Of a stretch of DNA of 64,000 nt, positions 1 to 7,927 are shown one piece after another. Below the pieces are notes generated by a model. The model did no database searches. It was not told the DNA's origin and was given only the letters and a program-made list of their open reading frames with translations. The stretch lies in the NCBI RefSeq assembly GCF_034008635.1, contig NZ_CP125378.1, forward strand, positions 851,001 to 915,000, written 5' to 3'. Position numbers and translations under genes: made by a program. Source of the DNA: Pseudomonas sp. P8_229. Its GTDB lineage: Bacteria > Pseudomonadota > Gammaproteobacteria > Pseudomonadales > Pseudomonadaceae. How positions within the stretch are numbered: the first letter of the stretch is position 1; each line of letters starts with the position of its first letter.

Positions 1-80
1 CGGACACCGAGGTGGTCTGGGTCAAGGCCCAGGAAGGCGACAGCCAGAAGCTCGGCCTGACCATCTTGAAGATGAAATAA
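1..80 (+). CDS. C-terminal end of an unidentified protein
   Basis: The window opens inside a reading frame (first full codon at base 3) that ends at a TAA at 78-80 and encodes about 25 residues ending LGLTILKMK. The frame is directly followed by a strong terminator hairpin, which supports it as a real gene end. The visible tail is too short to assign a family, so no function is given. Confidence 0.55.
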   Translation, partial: DTEVVWVKAQEGDSQKLGLTILKMK

Positions 81-92
81 GCGCACACAAAA

Positions 93-115
93 AAGGCGGC
101 CTCATCGGCCGCCTT
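93..115. terminator. Bidirectional Rho-independent terminator
   Basis: A perfect 9-bp stem (AAGGCGGCC, 5-nt loop, GGCCGCCTT) has an A-run on its left and a T-run on its right. It lies between the convergent ends of the partial plus-strand gene and mlaA on the minus strand, so it can serve both. Confidence 0.9.
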
Positions 116-132
116 GTTTTTATCGGTCGAGC

Positions 133-822
133 TTAAAAATCGTCTTCGACCTGACCATCCTTGACCTTGAACTCGCGGTTCTGCAGGTACGCATTGCGGA
201 TGAAGGTGTACTTGTCGCCGCTGATCAGCTTCTCGCTCGACAGCAGGCTGGCGCGGGTGTCGACGATGTTCAGGCCGAACGTCGAGTTACGCACCGGAAT
301 GTCGTTGATGTAGCGGTACGGACCGGTGTAGCTGTCGACGTATTTCGACGGTGCATCACGCAGGGTGCTTGGGCCGAGCAACGGCAGCATCACGTACGGA
401 CCGCTGCTGACACCCCAATAGCCGAGGGTCTGGCCGAAGTCTTCGTCGCTGCGATGCAGGCCCATTTTGGTGCCGACGTCGAAGAAGCCCAGCAGGCCGA
501 AGGTGGTGTTGAAGATGATACGCGCGGTATCGACACCGGCCGCTGCAGGTTTGGCCTGCAGAATGTTGTTCGCCAGGTTGGTGACGTCACCGACGTTGCG
601 GAACATGTTGTGGATGCCGTCTTCGAGGAACTGCGGCGTCACGTATTCATAACCCTGCGCAATCGGCTTGAGCGCGTAGGTGTCGACGAAGTCGTTGAAC
701 TGGAAGATCGGGCGGTTGACGCTTTCCCAAGGATCTTCTTCCGTTGCGGCGTTGGCGGCGAACGGAACCAGCAAGACGCTGGCACATACACATAGCTGAG
801 CGAGAGGGTTGCTCCAGCGCAT
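133..822 (-). CDS. mlaA: MlaA (VacJ) family outer-membrane lipid asymmetry protein
   Basis: 229 aa. MlaA removes mislocalised phospholipids from the outer leaflet of the outer membrane and passes them to periplasmic MlaC in the Mla pathway. The family hallmark is the DPWESVNRPIFQFND stretch near residues 30-44, followed by the conserved N-x-GDVTNLANN and TFGLLGFFDVG blocks. The N-terminus is a signal peptide (positive Arg2, hydrophobic core, ANA-type cleavage near residue 25). There is no Cys at the mature start: the only N-terminal Cys residues (11 and 13) are inside the hydrophobic core. E. coli MlaA is a lipoprotein, so this form appears to be processed by signal peptidase I instead. The gene stands alone, with a terminator right after its stop; other mla genes are not in the window. 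Confidence 0.9.
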   Translation of the reverse strand: MRWSNPLAQLCVCASVLLVPFAANAATEEDPWESVNRPIFQFNDFVDTYALKPIAQGYEYVTPQFLEDGIHNMFRNVGDVTNLANNILQAKPAAAGVDTARIIFNTTFGLLGFFDVGTKMGLHRSDEDFGQTLGYWGVSSGPYVMLPLLGPSTLRDAPSKYVDSYTGPYRYINDIPVRNSTFGLNIVDTRASLLSSEKLISGDKYTFIRNAYLQNREFKVKDGQVEDDF

Positions 823-1020
823 AGAAAAGCTCCTTGGATTTTTACTGGCGCGGGCACCGTCGGCCCAAGCGTTAAGACCGCTAGTATAAGCGCAAAAGCC
901 ATTTTGGGCAGTCCACCCGTGAACAGTAGTGTAGGACGTTTCCTGAAGCCTCCTTCACACGCTTGTCATCCAACTGTCACCGGCGTCCCCTAACCTCATG
1001 ACTATTTCAGGGACGTTTTC

Positions 1021-1641
1021 ATGACACACGCTGAAGCCTTGCCTGTCGCCGCACCCGGTCTGACCGCCGTGCTGTTCGGACTCAGCGGTTGCCTGGTGGA
1101 TTTCGGTGCCCGCGCCCAGCAACACGCTAGCGCGCTGCCCGAGCACGCCGACGCCACACCCGGTGCCCTCGACAGCTTGCTCAGTTTGCAGCGCCAGCAG
1201 ATCCCCTGCGCCTGGATCGATGAGTTGCCCCCTGCCCTCGCGCGACCGCTGTCGGCCGCGCTGCCGGCGTGGATCAAACCGACGCAACATTCAGCAACAA
1301 TCAACCCATGGCCGGCGCCGAATGCCTGCTGGCAAGCGCTGATGGGGTTGAACGTCAGTCGTCTGGACGGCTGCGTACTGGTCAGCGGTGAGCCTCGATT
1401 GCTGCAATCAGGCCTCAACGCCGGGCTGTGGACCATTGGCCTGGCGTCCTGCGGTTCGTTGTGCGGCCTGTCGCCGAGCGAGTGGCAAGCCCTGAGCCAG
1501 AAGGAACGCGAACAGCGGCGCGGCAAGGCAACCCTGCAGCTGTTCGGGCTAGGCGTGCATTCGGTGATCGATCATCTGGGCGAACTCGACACCTGTCTGG
1601 CCGACATCAGCCTGCGCCGCCTCAAAGGCGAAAAGCCCTGA
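1021..1641 (+). CDS. Phosphonatase-like HAD-fold protein lacking the catalytic Asp (probable pseudoenzyme)
   Basis: 206 aa. The N-terminal motif AVLFGLSGCLVDFGAR (residues 16-31) aligns with motif I of phosphonoacetaldehyde hydrolase (PhnX: DWAGTxVDFG). The C-terminal half also matches that family (GLNAGLWTIGLA, LSPSEWQAL, HSVIDHLGEL). The nucleophilic Asp expected at residue 20 is Gly, and the metal-binding DD motif before GLNAG reads VSGEP. The protein is also shorter than PhnX (about 275 aa), mainly in the cap domain that carries the Schiff-base lysine. It therefore looks like a member that cannot perform the HAD reaction and may bind a ligand or partner. P. aeruginosa has a similar gene in the same place (PA2803, recalled from gene order). 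The next gene encodes a small DUF4404 protein. The ATG at 1021 follows CAGGGACGTTTTC, a weak GGGA ribosome site. Confidence 0.75.
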   Translation: MTHAEALPVAAPGLTAVLFGLSGCLVDFGARAQQHASALPEHADATPGALDSLLSLQRQQIPCAWIDELPPALARPLSAALPAWIKPTQHSATINPWPAPNACWQALMGLNVSRLDGCVLVSGEPRLLQSGLNAGLWTIGLASCGSLCGLSPSEWQALSQKEREQRRGKATLQLFGLGVHSVIDHLGELDTCLADISLRRLKGEKP

Positions 1642-1750
1642 TCGGGATCATGCAGGTTGAAGCAGAGTGGATTAATCTAAAGGTCAGCCATAGACCTTTG
1701 GCGCGCGGCTGCGGTCAATGCCAGTGCCTCTTGATAAAAGGAATCACACC

Positions 1751-2014
1751 ATGCCCGCCCAAGAACTGCAAAAACAACTCGACACCCTGCGCGAGCAACT
1801 GGAGCAGAATCCGCCGCTGTCGGAAGCTGAACGTGAGGATCTGCATGCGCTGATGGCGCAGATCGAACTGGAACTTGAACTCGAAACCAAGACCAAAGAT
1901 TCCAACATTGCCGACGGCGTGAATCTGGCCGTTGAACGCTTTGAGGTTGACCATCCCACCATCGCCGGCACCCTGCGCAATATCGTCAATGCGCTGGGCA
2001 GCATGGGTATCTGA
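1751..2014 (+). CDS. DUF4404 family small acidic protein
   Basis: 87 aa, starting at the ATG at 1751, which has AAAAGGA 8 bases upstream. An in-frame upstream start at 1718 is less likely because it lacks such a site. The first half is a charged, probably helical/coiled-coil segment (repeated ELQKQLDTLREQLEQ and ELELELETK patterns). The second half ends in a conserved-looking HPTIAGTLRNIVNALGSMGI segment. It matches the DUF4404 family, whose function is unknown. It follows the phosphonatase-like gene at about 110 bp and ends before a strong terminator. Confidence 0.8.
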   Translation: MPAQELQKQLDTLREQLEQNPPLSEAEREDLHALMAQIELELELETKTKDSNIADGVNLAVERFEVDHPTIAGTLRNIVNALGSMGI

Positions 2015-2034
2015 TCGCCCTCCCGCTGAAATGC

Positions 2035-2066
2035 AAAAAGCCCTGCCAGTGATGGCAGGGCTTTTT
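2035..2066. terminator. Rho-independent terminator after the DUF4404 gene
   Basis: A perfect 14-bp inverted repeat AAAAAGCCCTGCCA, loop GTGA, TGGCAGGGCTTTTT. The A-run and T-run on either side let it work in both directions. Confidence 0.92.
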
Positions 2067-2092
2067 CATGGGCGCGATTCGAAACGCAGTCC

Positions 2093-2187
2093 TTTGTAGG
2101 AGTGAGCCTGCTCGCGATAGCGGTGTGTCAGTCGACATCAATGTTGAATGTCAGTGCGCTATCGCGAGCAGGCGAACGCCTACAGGG
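2093..2187. repeat. REP doublet (REPIN-like), GTAGGAGTGAGCCTGCTCGCGAT family
   Basis: Two inverted copies of a palindromic REP unit: GTAGGAGTGAGCCTGCTCGC at the left and GCGAGCAGGCGAACGCCTAC at the right, about 36 bp apart. The right copy has diverged in its centre (GGCGAACGCC instead of GGCTCACTCC). It sits between two genes and just after a terminator, a usual REPIN position in fluorescent pseudomonads. Confidence 0.85.
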
Positions 2188-2192
2188 GTTGT

Positions 2193-3023
2193 TTACTGGC
2201 GCACCAAGCGATGGTTCGGCAGTTGTACCGCTTCAGTACTGCGATACGGGTTGATGTCCAGCCCGCCGCGACGTACATAGCGCGCAAACACCGTGAGTTT
2301 CTCCGGCTTCAGCAGACGCTGCAGATCAAGGAAGATCCGCTCCACGCACTGCTCATGGAAGTCCGAGTGCTGGCGGAAGCTGACGATGTATTCCAGCAGG
2401 CTGGCGTGATCCAGCGCCGCGCCGCGATATTCCACCACAACGCTGCCCCAGTCCGGCTGACTGGTCACCGGGCAGTTGGATTTGAGCAGATGGCTGTGCA
2501 CGCTCTCCTCGACAATTTTCGAATCATCGCAACGCAGCAGCTCCGGACGCGGATGCTCATAGTTGCTGACGCGGATGTCCAGATCGTCGATGCACACGCC
2601 CGGCAACGCCACGACGCCTTCGGCCTCGACATCCTTCAGGCTGCGCACCCGCACGCCGACCGGTTTGCCGGCAGCGGCGGACAGGTCTTTGACCAGCGTC
2701 GCTTCCAGGCTCGCGATGTCGGCAAATGGTGTCTGGTTCAGCGAGTTCAGGTACAGCTTGAACGACTTGGACTCGATGATGTTCGGCGAATCGGCCGGAA
2801 TACTGAACTCACCAATCGCCACCACCGGTTTGCCCGACGGCAGCAGCCACGACAGCTCGAAGCAGTTCCAGAAATCCACACCTTGGTACGGCAGGGTGTC
2901 GGCGGTCAGGCCCAGTTCGGCCCACTTCGCGGTGCGCGGAATCGGGAACAGCAGGGACGGCGTGTACGTGGCGATGTATTCGCTGGATTTGCCCAGCGGC
3001 GAATGTTCGGCTGCGGGATGCAT
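2193..3023 (-). CDS. queF: NADPH-dependent 7-cyano-7-deazaguanine reductase QueF
   Basis: 276 aa, close to the length of the E. coli bimodular (type II) QueF. It reduces preQ0 to preQ1 with NADPH in the cytoplasm, a step in queuosine biosynthesis for tRNA. The QueF signature [11 protein letters not shown] is at residues 84-94. The catalytic Cys184 ([15 protein letters not shown]) forms the thioimide with the nitrile, and Asp191 is the general acid. The C-terminal block has the conserved [12 protein letters not shown] and [12 protein letters not shown]. It is a single-gene unit between a REP doublet and the cupredoxin gene. No preQ1 riboswitch was recognised in the short upstream gap. Confidence 0.96.
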   Translation of the reverse strand: MHPAAEHSPLGKSSEYIATYTPSLLFPIPRTAKWAELGLTADTLPYQGVDFWNCFELSWLLPSGKPVVAIGEFSIPADSPNIIESKSFKLYLNSLNQTPFADIASLEATLVKDLSAAAGKPVGVRVRSLKDVEAEGVVALPGVCIDDLDIRVSNYEHPRPELLRCDDSKIVEESVHSHLLKSNCPVTSQPDWGSVVVEYRGAALDHASLLEYIVSFRQHSDFHEQCVERIFLDLQRLLKPEKLTVFARYVRRGGLDINPYRSTEAVQLPNHRLVRQ

Positions 3024-3084
3024 GGCGGAAACCTGACTGAATAATCAGCGGATTCTACCAGCCTTTGCTCCCGCCTTTGAGTGC

Positions 3085-3624
3085 TTACTGACTGACAGTC
3101 AGTTTGCCGACCATGCCGGCCTGGTAATGTCCGGGAATATTGCAGGCGAACTCCAGGCTGGTGGCCTTGTTGAAAGTCCAGGTCAGTTCGGCGGTTTTGC
3201 CTGGCTCGACCAGCACGCTGTTCGGGTCGTCGTGCTTCATGCCGTGGCCCATGGCCGCGTGATCCATGCCTGCCATGTCGTGGGACATTTCTTTCATCCC
3301 GGTAGGCGTGAGCATGCCACTTTGCTGCATTTGCAGCATTTCCTGCTGGTGTCTGGCATGCATCGCCGCGTCACCGAGGTTGAATTCATGCAGCAACTGG
3401 CCTTTATTCACCAGCACAAAGCGAACCGTCTCACCGGCCTTGACCTGAATGGACTTGGGGTCGAACGACATGTCGTTCAGCACCACTTCGATGCTGCGGG
3501 TGGCCTTGGCCGCCGGTGCCGGCTGACCGAAGTCATACGTGTGCGCGGGCGCGGCCCAGACAGGTGAACTCAGCGCCAGCAAACAGGCGGCGACGGCCAG
3601 AGGGTTGCGCAAAAACATAGTCAT
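3085..3624 (-). CDS. Periplasmic cupredoxin (plastocyanin-like) with a Met/His-rich loop, copper-responsive
   Basis: 179 aa. A cleavable signal peptide (AVAACLLALSSPVWAAPA, residues 10-27) sends it to the periplasm. The cupredoxin fold carries the type I copper ligands His79 (LLHEF), Cys161, His166 and Met171 (C-x4-H-x4-M). Between the first His and the Cys lies a loop of about 45 residues (88-131) with 11 Met and 9 His, a probable additional copper-binding segment. The gene diverges from copRS and has an exact CopR-type box in the shared intergenic region. The P. aeruginosa counterpart sits at the same place (PA2807). The likely role is periplasmic copper sequestration or transfer; electron transfer is an alternative. 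Confidence 0.87.
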   Translation of the reverse strand: MTMFLRNPLAVAACLLALSSPVWAAPAHTYDFGQPAPAAKATRSIEVVLNDMSFDPKSIQVKAGETVRFVLVNKGQLLHEFNLGDAAMHARHQQEMLQMQQSGMLTPTGMKEMSHDMAGMDHAAMGHGMKHDDPNSVLVEPGKTAELTWTFNKATSLEFACNIPGHYQAGMVGKLTVSQ

Positions 3625-3684
3625 ACTCCAACAAGAAAAGGTTCAGCCTGTGGGAAACTCTAGCCCGCCTGCGCTGGCAGCTAC

Positions 3685-3711
3685 CTGACAGGCAGATTAC
3701 AACTTTGTCAG
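3685..3711. promoter_or_regulatory. CopR-type copper box between cupredoxin gene and copRS
   Basis: On the minus strand the bases 3711-3696 read CTGACAAAGTTGTAAT, an exact match to the CTGACA-n5-GTAAT copper box described for Pseudomonas CopR. On the plus strand a second CTGACA half (3685-3690) is placed five bases before the same ATTAC, giving an inverted arrangement. The site lies about 60 bp before the cupredoxin start and about 70 bp before copR, so it could control both divergent units. Confidence 0.8.
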
Positions 3712-3782
3712 CTTGGCGCCTGTCGCCTGCGCTCACGGTATAAAGCTTTCGTTTCCAGAACCTGAATCAACCCGAGCCGCCC

Positions 3783-4463
3783 ATGAAACTGCTGATCGTC
3801 GAAGACCAACCGAAAACCGGCCACTACCTGCGCCAGGGGCTGACCGAGGCCGGGTTCAACACGGAACTGGTGGCCGACGGCAACAGCGGCCAGCAACTGG
3901 CCTTGAGCGGTGATTATGCGCTGCTGATCCTCGACGTGATGCTGCCCGGACGCAGTGGCTGGCAGATCCTGCAAGCGGTGCGCAGCGCCGGCCTCGACAC
4001 GCCGGTGCTGTTTCTGACCGCCAAGGATGCCGTGGAGGACCGGGTTCATGGCCTCGAACTCGGCGCCGACGACTATCTGGTCAAACCGTTTGCCTTCTCC
4101 GAATTGCTGGCCCGGGTGCGCAGCCTGCTGCGTCGAGGCAGCGCCACGCCACAGGAAACCAGCCTGCAACTGGCCGATCTGCGCCTGGACCTGATTCGCC
4201 GCCGCGTCGAACGTAGCGGCCAACGTATCGACCTGACCGCCAAGGAGTTCGCCCTGCTGGAAATGCTCCTGCGCCGTCAGGGTGAAGTGCTGCCCAAATC
4301 GCTGATTGCCTCGCAGGTCTGGGACATGAACTTCGACAGCGACACCAACGTGATCGAAGTGGCGATCCGCCGCCTGCGCCTGAAGATCGACGATGATTTC
4401 CCCGACAAACTGATCCACACCGTACGCGGCATGGGTTACGTGCTTGAAGAGCGTCCCGCCTGA
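3783..4463 (+). CDS. copR: Copper-responsive response regulator CopR (OmpR family)
   Basis: 226 aa. The receiver domain (1-115) has acidic residues Glu7 and Asp8, phospho-acceptor Asp51, Thr79 and Lys101. A winged-helix DNA-binding domain follows (about 125-223; [50 protein letters not shown]). It belongs to the CopR/CusR/PcoR heavy-metal group. The gene is followed by copS with a one-base TGATG overlap, so they are translationally coupled. Together with the adjacent cupredoxin gene and the copper box, this is a copper-sensing locus. A specificity other than copper (for example zinc or silver) cannot be excluded from sequence alone. Confidence 0.92.
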   Translation: MKLLIVEDQPKTGHYLRQGLTEAGFNTELVADGNSGQQLALSGDYALLILDVMLPGRSGWQILQAVRSAGLDTPVLFLTAKDAVEDRVHGLELGADDYLVKPFAFSELLARVRSLLRRGSATPQETSLQLADLRLDLIRRRVERSGQRIDLTAKEFALLEMLLRRQGEVLPKSLIASQVWDMNFDSDTNVIEVAIRRLRLKIDDDFPDKLIHTVRGMGYVLEERPA

Positions 4464-5809
4464 TGCGTCGTCTGTCCCTGAGTTCTCGTCTGGCTTTGCT
4501 GTTCGCCGCCTGCACCGCCGTGGTCTCGCTGTTTGCCGGCGTACTGTTCAGCCGCGCCAGCGAAACGCACTTCATCGAACTCGACCAGCAACTGCTGGAC
4601 GGCAAGCTGATCGGCCTGCGCCGGGCCTTGCAGGATGTGCAACCCGGCCAACGTGAGGCGCGGCTGGCGGATGAGCTGAGCCGCCAGGCCGATCTGGCGC
4701 TGCGCATTACTGGTAGTGACGGCCAACGCTGGTACGACAGTTCGACACAGATCCCTGCAGAGTTGCCAAAACAATCCGGCCTGGCGACCGTGAGTCAGGA
4801 AGGCACTGATTATCGGGTGCTCAACGCCCCGCTCTACCCGGACAAAACCGACTCGCCACAACTGACGCTGTTGCTGGACATCACCCACCACCAGCATTTC
4901 CTGCAGCGCATGCAGCATCTGATCTGGCTGACCGTCGGGTTGTCGGCATTGGCCACCGCGTTGCTCGGTGCCTGGGCAGCGCGTAGCGGTCTGCGTCCAC
5001 TGCGGCGCATGAGTGCTGTCGCCCGTGGGATTTCAGCACAATCGCTCAACGCCCGACTGCCGGAAGCGCACATGCCGCCAGAGCTTGCGGAAATGGCCCA
5101 CAGCTTCAACGCCATGCTCGGACGCCTCGACGACTCGTTTCAACGGTTGTCGGCGTTCTCTGCCGACATCGCCCATGAACTGCGCACACCGCTGTCGAAC
5201 CTGCTGACCCACACTCAGGTCACCCTCACCCGCCCACGCCCGATCGAAGATTATCGCGAAGCCCTGCACAGCAACCTCGAAGAGCTGCAATGGATGGCGC
5301 AACTGGTCAACGACATGCTGTACCTGGCCAAGGCGGACCATGGTTTGCTGATGCCCAAGCGCGAGCCGCTGGAGTTGGCGGATGAGACCGATGTGCTGCT
5401 GGAGTTTTTTGCGCCCTTGGCTGAGGACGCCGGGGTGACGCTGAGTCGCGAAGGCCTGGCGCGCATTGAGGGTGATCGCAGCATGCTGCGTCGGGCCTTG
5501 TCGAACTTGCTGGATAACGCGTTGCGCTTTACCCCGGCGGCGGGCTTTGTGAGCTTGCGGATCGTTGATCAACCGAACGCGGTACGCATTTCAGTCGAGA
5601 ACAGTGGCGAAGGGATTTCAGCGGAGTTGTTGCCACGGCTGTTTGACCGGTTTTATCGGGCCGATCCGGCGCGGCAGGAAGGCAGCAGTGAACATGCGGG
5701 GCTGGGGCTGGCGATTACGCAATCGATCGTTCGGGCCCATGGTGGGCAGATTCATTGCGAATCTGAAGCAGGATGGACGCGGTTTGTGATTGAGCTGCCT
5801 CGAACCTGA
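4463..5809 (+). CDS. copS: Copper-sensing histidine kinase CopS
   Basis: 448 aa, inner membrane. TM1 is at about 8-30 and TM2 at about 152-174, enclosing a periplasmic sensor domain of about 120 residues. A HAMP linker (about 175-228) leads to a HisKA domain with the phospho-acceptor His238 (AHELRTPLSN). A HATPase_c domain has the N box (NLLDNALRFTP), the G1 box (SGEGI) and the G2 box (GLGLAITQSIV). The architecture and the heavy-metal-kinase HAMP region match CopS/CusS/CinS proteins. Periplasmic His141-His142-xx-His144 (ITHHQHF, just before TM2) are candidate copper ligands, which is inference. It phosphorylates CopR, encoded immediately upstream. Confidence 0.9.
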   Translation: MRRLSLSSRLALLFAACTAVVSLFAGVLFSRASETHFIELDQQLLDGKLIGLRRALQDVQPGQREARLADELSRQADLALRITGSDGQRWYDSSTQIPAELPKQSGLATVSQEGTDYRVLNAPLYPDKTDSPQLTLLLDITHHQHFLQRMQHLIWLTVGLSALATALLGAWAARSGLRPLRRMSAVARGISAQSLNARLPEAHMPPELAEMAHSFNAMLGRLDDSFQRLSAFSADIAHELRTPLSNLLTHTQVTLTRPRPIEDYREALHSNLEELQWMAQLVNDMLYLAKADHGLLMPKREPLELADETDVLLEFFAPLAEDAGVTLSREGLARIEGDRSMLRRALSNLLDNALRFTPAAGFVSLRIVDQPNAVRISVENSGEGISAELLPRLFDRFYRADPARQEGSSEHAGLGLAITQSIVRAHGGQIHCESEAGWTRFVIELPRT

Positions 5810-5810
5810 T

Positions 5811-5915
5811 CGTTCCCACGCTCTGCGTGGGAATGCAGCCCGGGACGCTCCACGTCCCTTCCAGAGCCGAACGCGGAGCGTCCGTTGAGGCATTCCCACG
5901 CAGAGCGTGGGAACG
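5811..5915. repeat. Intergenic inverted repeat of the GTTCCCACGC...GCGTGGGAAC type
   Basis: The left arm (5811-5836) and right arm (5890-5915) are inverted copies, and each arm is itself a palindrome (TTCCCACGC, TCT, GCGTGGGAA). Between them is a smaller dyad (GGGACGCTCCACGTCCC at 5842-5858). The element fills the gap between the convergent ends of copS and lolE. It is a different family from the GAGCCTGCTCGC-type REPs elsewhere in the window. Confidence 0.85.
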
Positions 5916-5928
5916 AGCATGGAGTCGC

Positions 5929-7173
5929 TTACGAATATCTCAATGCGTGAGCCGGCTCGATCTTCGCCGCCCGCAACGCCGGATACACCGTCGCCAGGAA
6001 GCTCAGAATAAAGCCTGCCGAGCAAATCAACAGCACGTCCCCACCCTGCAATTCCGAAGGCAGGTTACTGACGAAATACACGTCGGAACTGAAGATGTGC
6101 TGCCCGGTGACCCGCTCGACCCAGCCGACCATCTCACTGACGTTCAGCGCGGCAATCACGCCGAGCACGCCGCCGATAATGGTCCCGACAATGCCGATCA
6201 CCGTGCCCTGCACCATGAAGATCGCCATGATCTGCCGCGGCGTGGCACCGATGGTGCGCAGGATCGCGATGTCCGCGCCCTTGTCGTTCACCACCATGAT
6301 CAGCGTGGCGATGATGTTGAACGCCGCCACCGCGACGATCATCAGCAACAGCAGGCCGATCATGGTTTTTTCCATTTTCATCGCGCTGAACAGACTGCCC
6401 TGGGTGTGGGTCCAGTCGTCAGCCTTGAACTCGGCGCCCAGGCCTGCGGCGATGTCCGAAGAGACTTTCGGCGCGGCGTACAGGTCCTTTACCGCCAGAC
6501 GCACGCTTTGCACCTGATTCGGCTGCCAGTGCTGCATGGTTGCGGCATCGGCGACGTGGATCAGGCCCATGGAACCGTCCAGCTCGGCACCGACCTTGAA
6601 CACACCGACCACGTTCAGACGCTGCATGCGTGGGGTGATGCCGCCCGGTGCGGTGCTGACTTCCGGCACGATCAGGGTGATCTTGTCACCGACGTTGAGG
6701 CGGAAGCGGCGCGCGGTGATTTCACCGATCACCACGCCGAATTCGCCCGGTTTCAGGTCATCGAGACGGCCCTGCACAATGTGCTGGGCGACAATCGATA
6801 CCTTGCCTTCCTGGGCCGGGTCGACGCCGCTGATCTGGATCGGCTGCATCAAGCCCTTGTAGGAGAGCATGCCTTCCATCTCGGTGAACGGCACGGCGGC
6901 GGTCACTTCAGGATTTTTCAGCGCGGCGGCGGCCACCGGTTGCCAGTCATCAATCGGCTTTACGCCGACGATGGTCGCGTGCGGCACCATGCCGAGGATC
7001 CGCGAGCTCATCTCGCGCTGGAAGCCGTTCATCACCGACAGCACCACGATCATCGCCAGCACGCCGAGGGCGAGCCCGATCATCGAGGTCATCGAAATGA
7101 ACGAAACAAAGCGATTGCGGCGCTTGGCGCGGGTATAGCGCGTGCCGATAAAGATCGATAACGGTCTGAACAT
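5929..7173 (-). CDS. lolE: Lipoprotein-releasing ABC transporter permease LolE
   Basis: 414 aa from the ATG at 7173; an in-frame GTG four codons upstream is possible, but the paralogue lolC begins at the same MFRPL position. It is an inner-membrane permease of the LolCDE complex, which extracts outer-membrane-destined lipoproteins and hands them to LolA. It has the MacB/LolC-type fold: TM1 near residues 24-48 ([20 protein letters not shown]), a large periplasmic domain, and three C-terminal TM segments (about 270-292, 317-343, 375-398). It ends in PALRAAKIEPAHALRYS. It is the third gene of lolC-lolD-lolE, 63 bp after lolD. The lolC and lolE labels follow Pseudomonas gene order. Confidence 0.9.
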   Translation of the reverse strand: MFRPLSIFIGTRYTRAKRRNRFVSFISMTSMIGLALGVLAMIVVLSVMNGFQREMSSRILGMVPHATIVGVKPIDDWQPVAAAALKNPEVTAAVPFTEMEGMLSYKGLMQPIQISGVDPAQEGKVSIVAQHIVQGRLDDLKPGEFGVVIGEITARRFRLNVGDKITLIVPEVSTAPGGITPRMQRLNVVGVFKVGAELDGSMGLIHVADAATMQHWQPNQVQSVRLAVKDLYAAPKVSSDIAAGLGAEFKADDWTHTQGSLFSAMKMEKTMIGLLLLMIVAVAAFNIIATLIMVVNDKGADIAILRTIGATPRQIMAIFMVQGTVIGIVGTIIGGVLGVIAALNVSEMVGWVERVTGQHIFSSDVYFVSNLPSELQGGDVLLICSAGFILSFLATVYPALRAAKIEPAHALRYS

Positions 7174-7236
7174 TCGCTGGGGCACCGTATAAAAATAAAA
7201 GACCCGATGCCTTTACAGGCAGCGGGTTTCGGTCGG

Positions 7237-7920
7237 TCAGATGGCGGTCAGGCAACCTTCCTGCAACTGCAGGACGCGATCCATCTGGCGGGCCAGGTTC
7301 ATGTCGTGAGTCACCACCAGGAACGCCGTGCGCATCGAGGTGCTGAGTTCCAGCATCAGATCCTGAATGCCTTCGGCAGTGTGCGAGTCGAGGTTGCCGG
7401 TCGGTTCATCAAGCATCACCAGGCCTGGATTGTTCACCAGCGCCCGGGCGATGGCCACACGCTGGCGTTCGCCACCGGACAGTTCCGCCGGTTTGTGCTC
7501 CAGACGATGACCCAGCCCTACGCGCTCCAGCAATGCCGTGGCGCGCTGACGCGCCTCGGGGATCGCGGTCTTGCCGATCAGCAGCGGCATGCAGACGTTT
7601 TCCAGCGCGGTGAATTCCGGCAGCAAGTGGTGAAACTGGTACACGAACCCGAGGGCGCGGTTACGCAGCAGGCCACGCTTCTTCTCGCTCAGTGCCGAGA
7701 GCTCTTCACCATCGAGCCAGACGCTGCCCTGGGTGGGCGTGTCGAGGCCGCCCAGCAGGTTGAGCAAGGTACTTTTGCCCGAACCGGACTTGCCGACGAT
7801 CGCCACACGCTCGCCCGGGTGCAACTCCAGTTGCAAACCGGCCAACACTTGCACCGACTCCGGACCTTCCTCGTAGGATTTGCCCAGGTTGCGGCAGCTC
7901 AAGATTGCTTTATCACTCAT
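7237..7920 (-). CDS. lolD: Lipoprotein-releasing ABC transporter ATPase LolD
   Basis: 227 aa from the ATG at 7920. An earlier in-frame ATG at 7935 overlaps the lolC stop and would add five residues. LolD powers the LolCDE complex. Walker A is GKSGSGKST (residues 43-51), the signature is [15 protein letters not shown], Walker B is [12 protein letters not shown], and the switch His is in VVTHD. The LolD/MacB subfamily is clear from [17 protein letters not shown]. The start overlaps or abuts the end of lolC, so the two are translationally coupled. Confidence 0.95.
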   Translation of the reverse strand: MSDKAILSCRNLGKSYEEGPESVQVLAGLQLELHPGERVAIVGKSGSGKSTLLNLLGGLDTPTQGSVWLDGEELSALSEKKRGLLRNRALGFVYQFHHLLPEFTALENVCMPLLIGKTAIPEARQRATALLERVGLGHRLEHKPAELSGGERQRVAIARALVNNPGLVMLDEPTGNLDSHTAEGIQDLMLELSTSMRTAFLVVTHDMNLARQMDRVLQLQEGCLTAI

Positions 7921-7927
7921 GCCCGAC

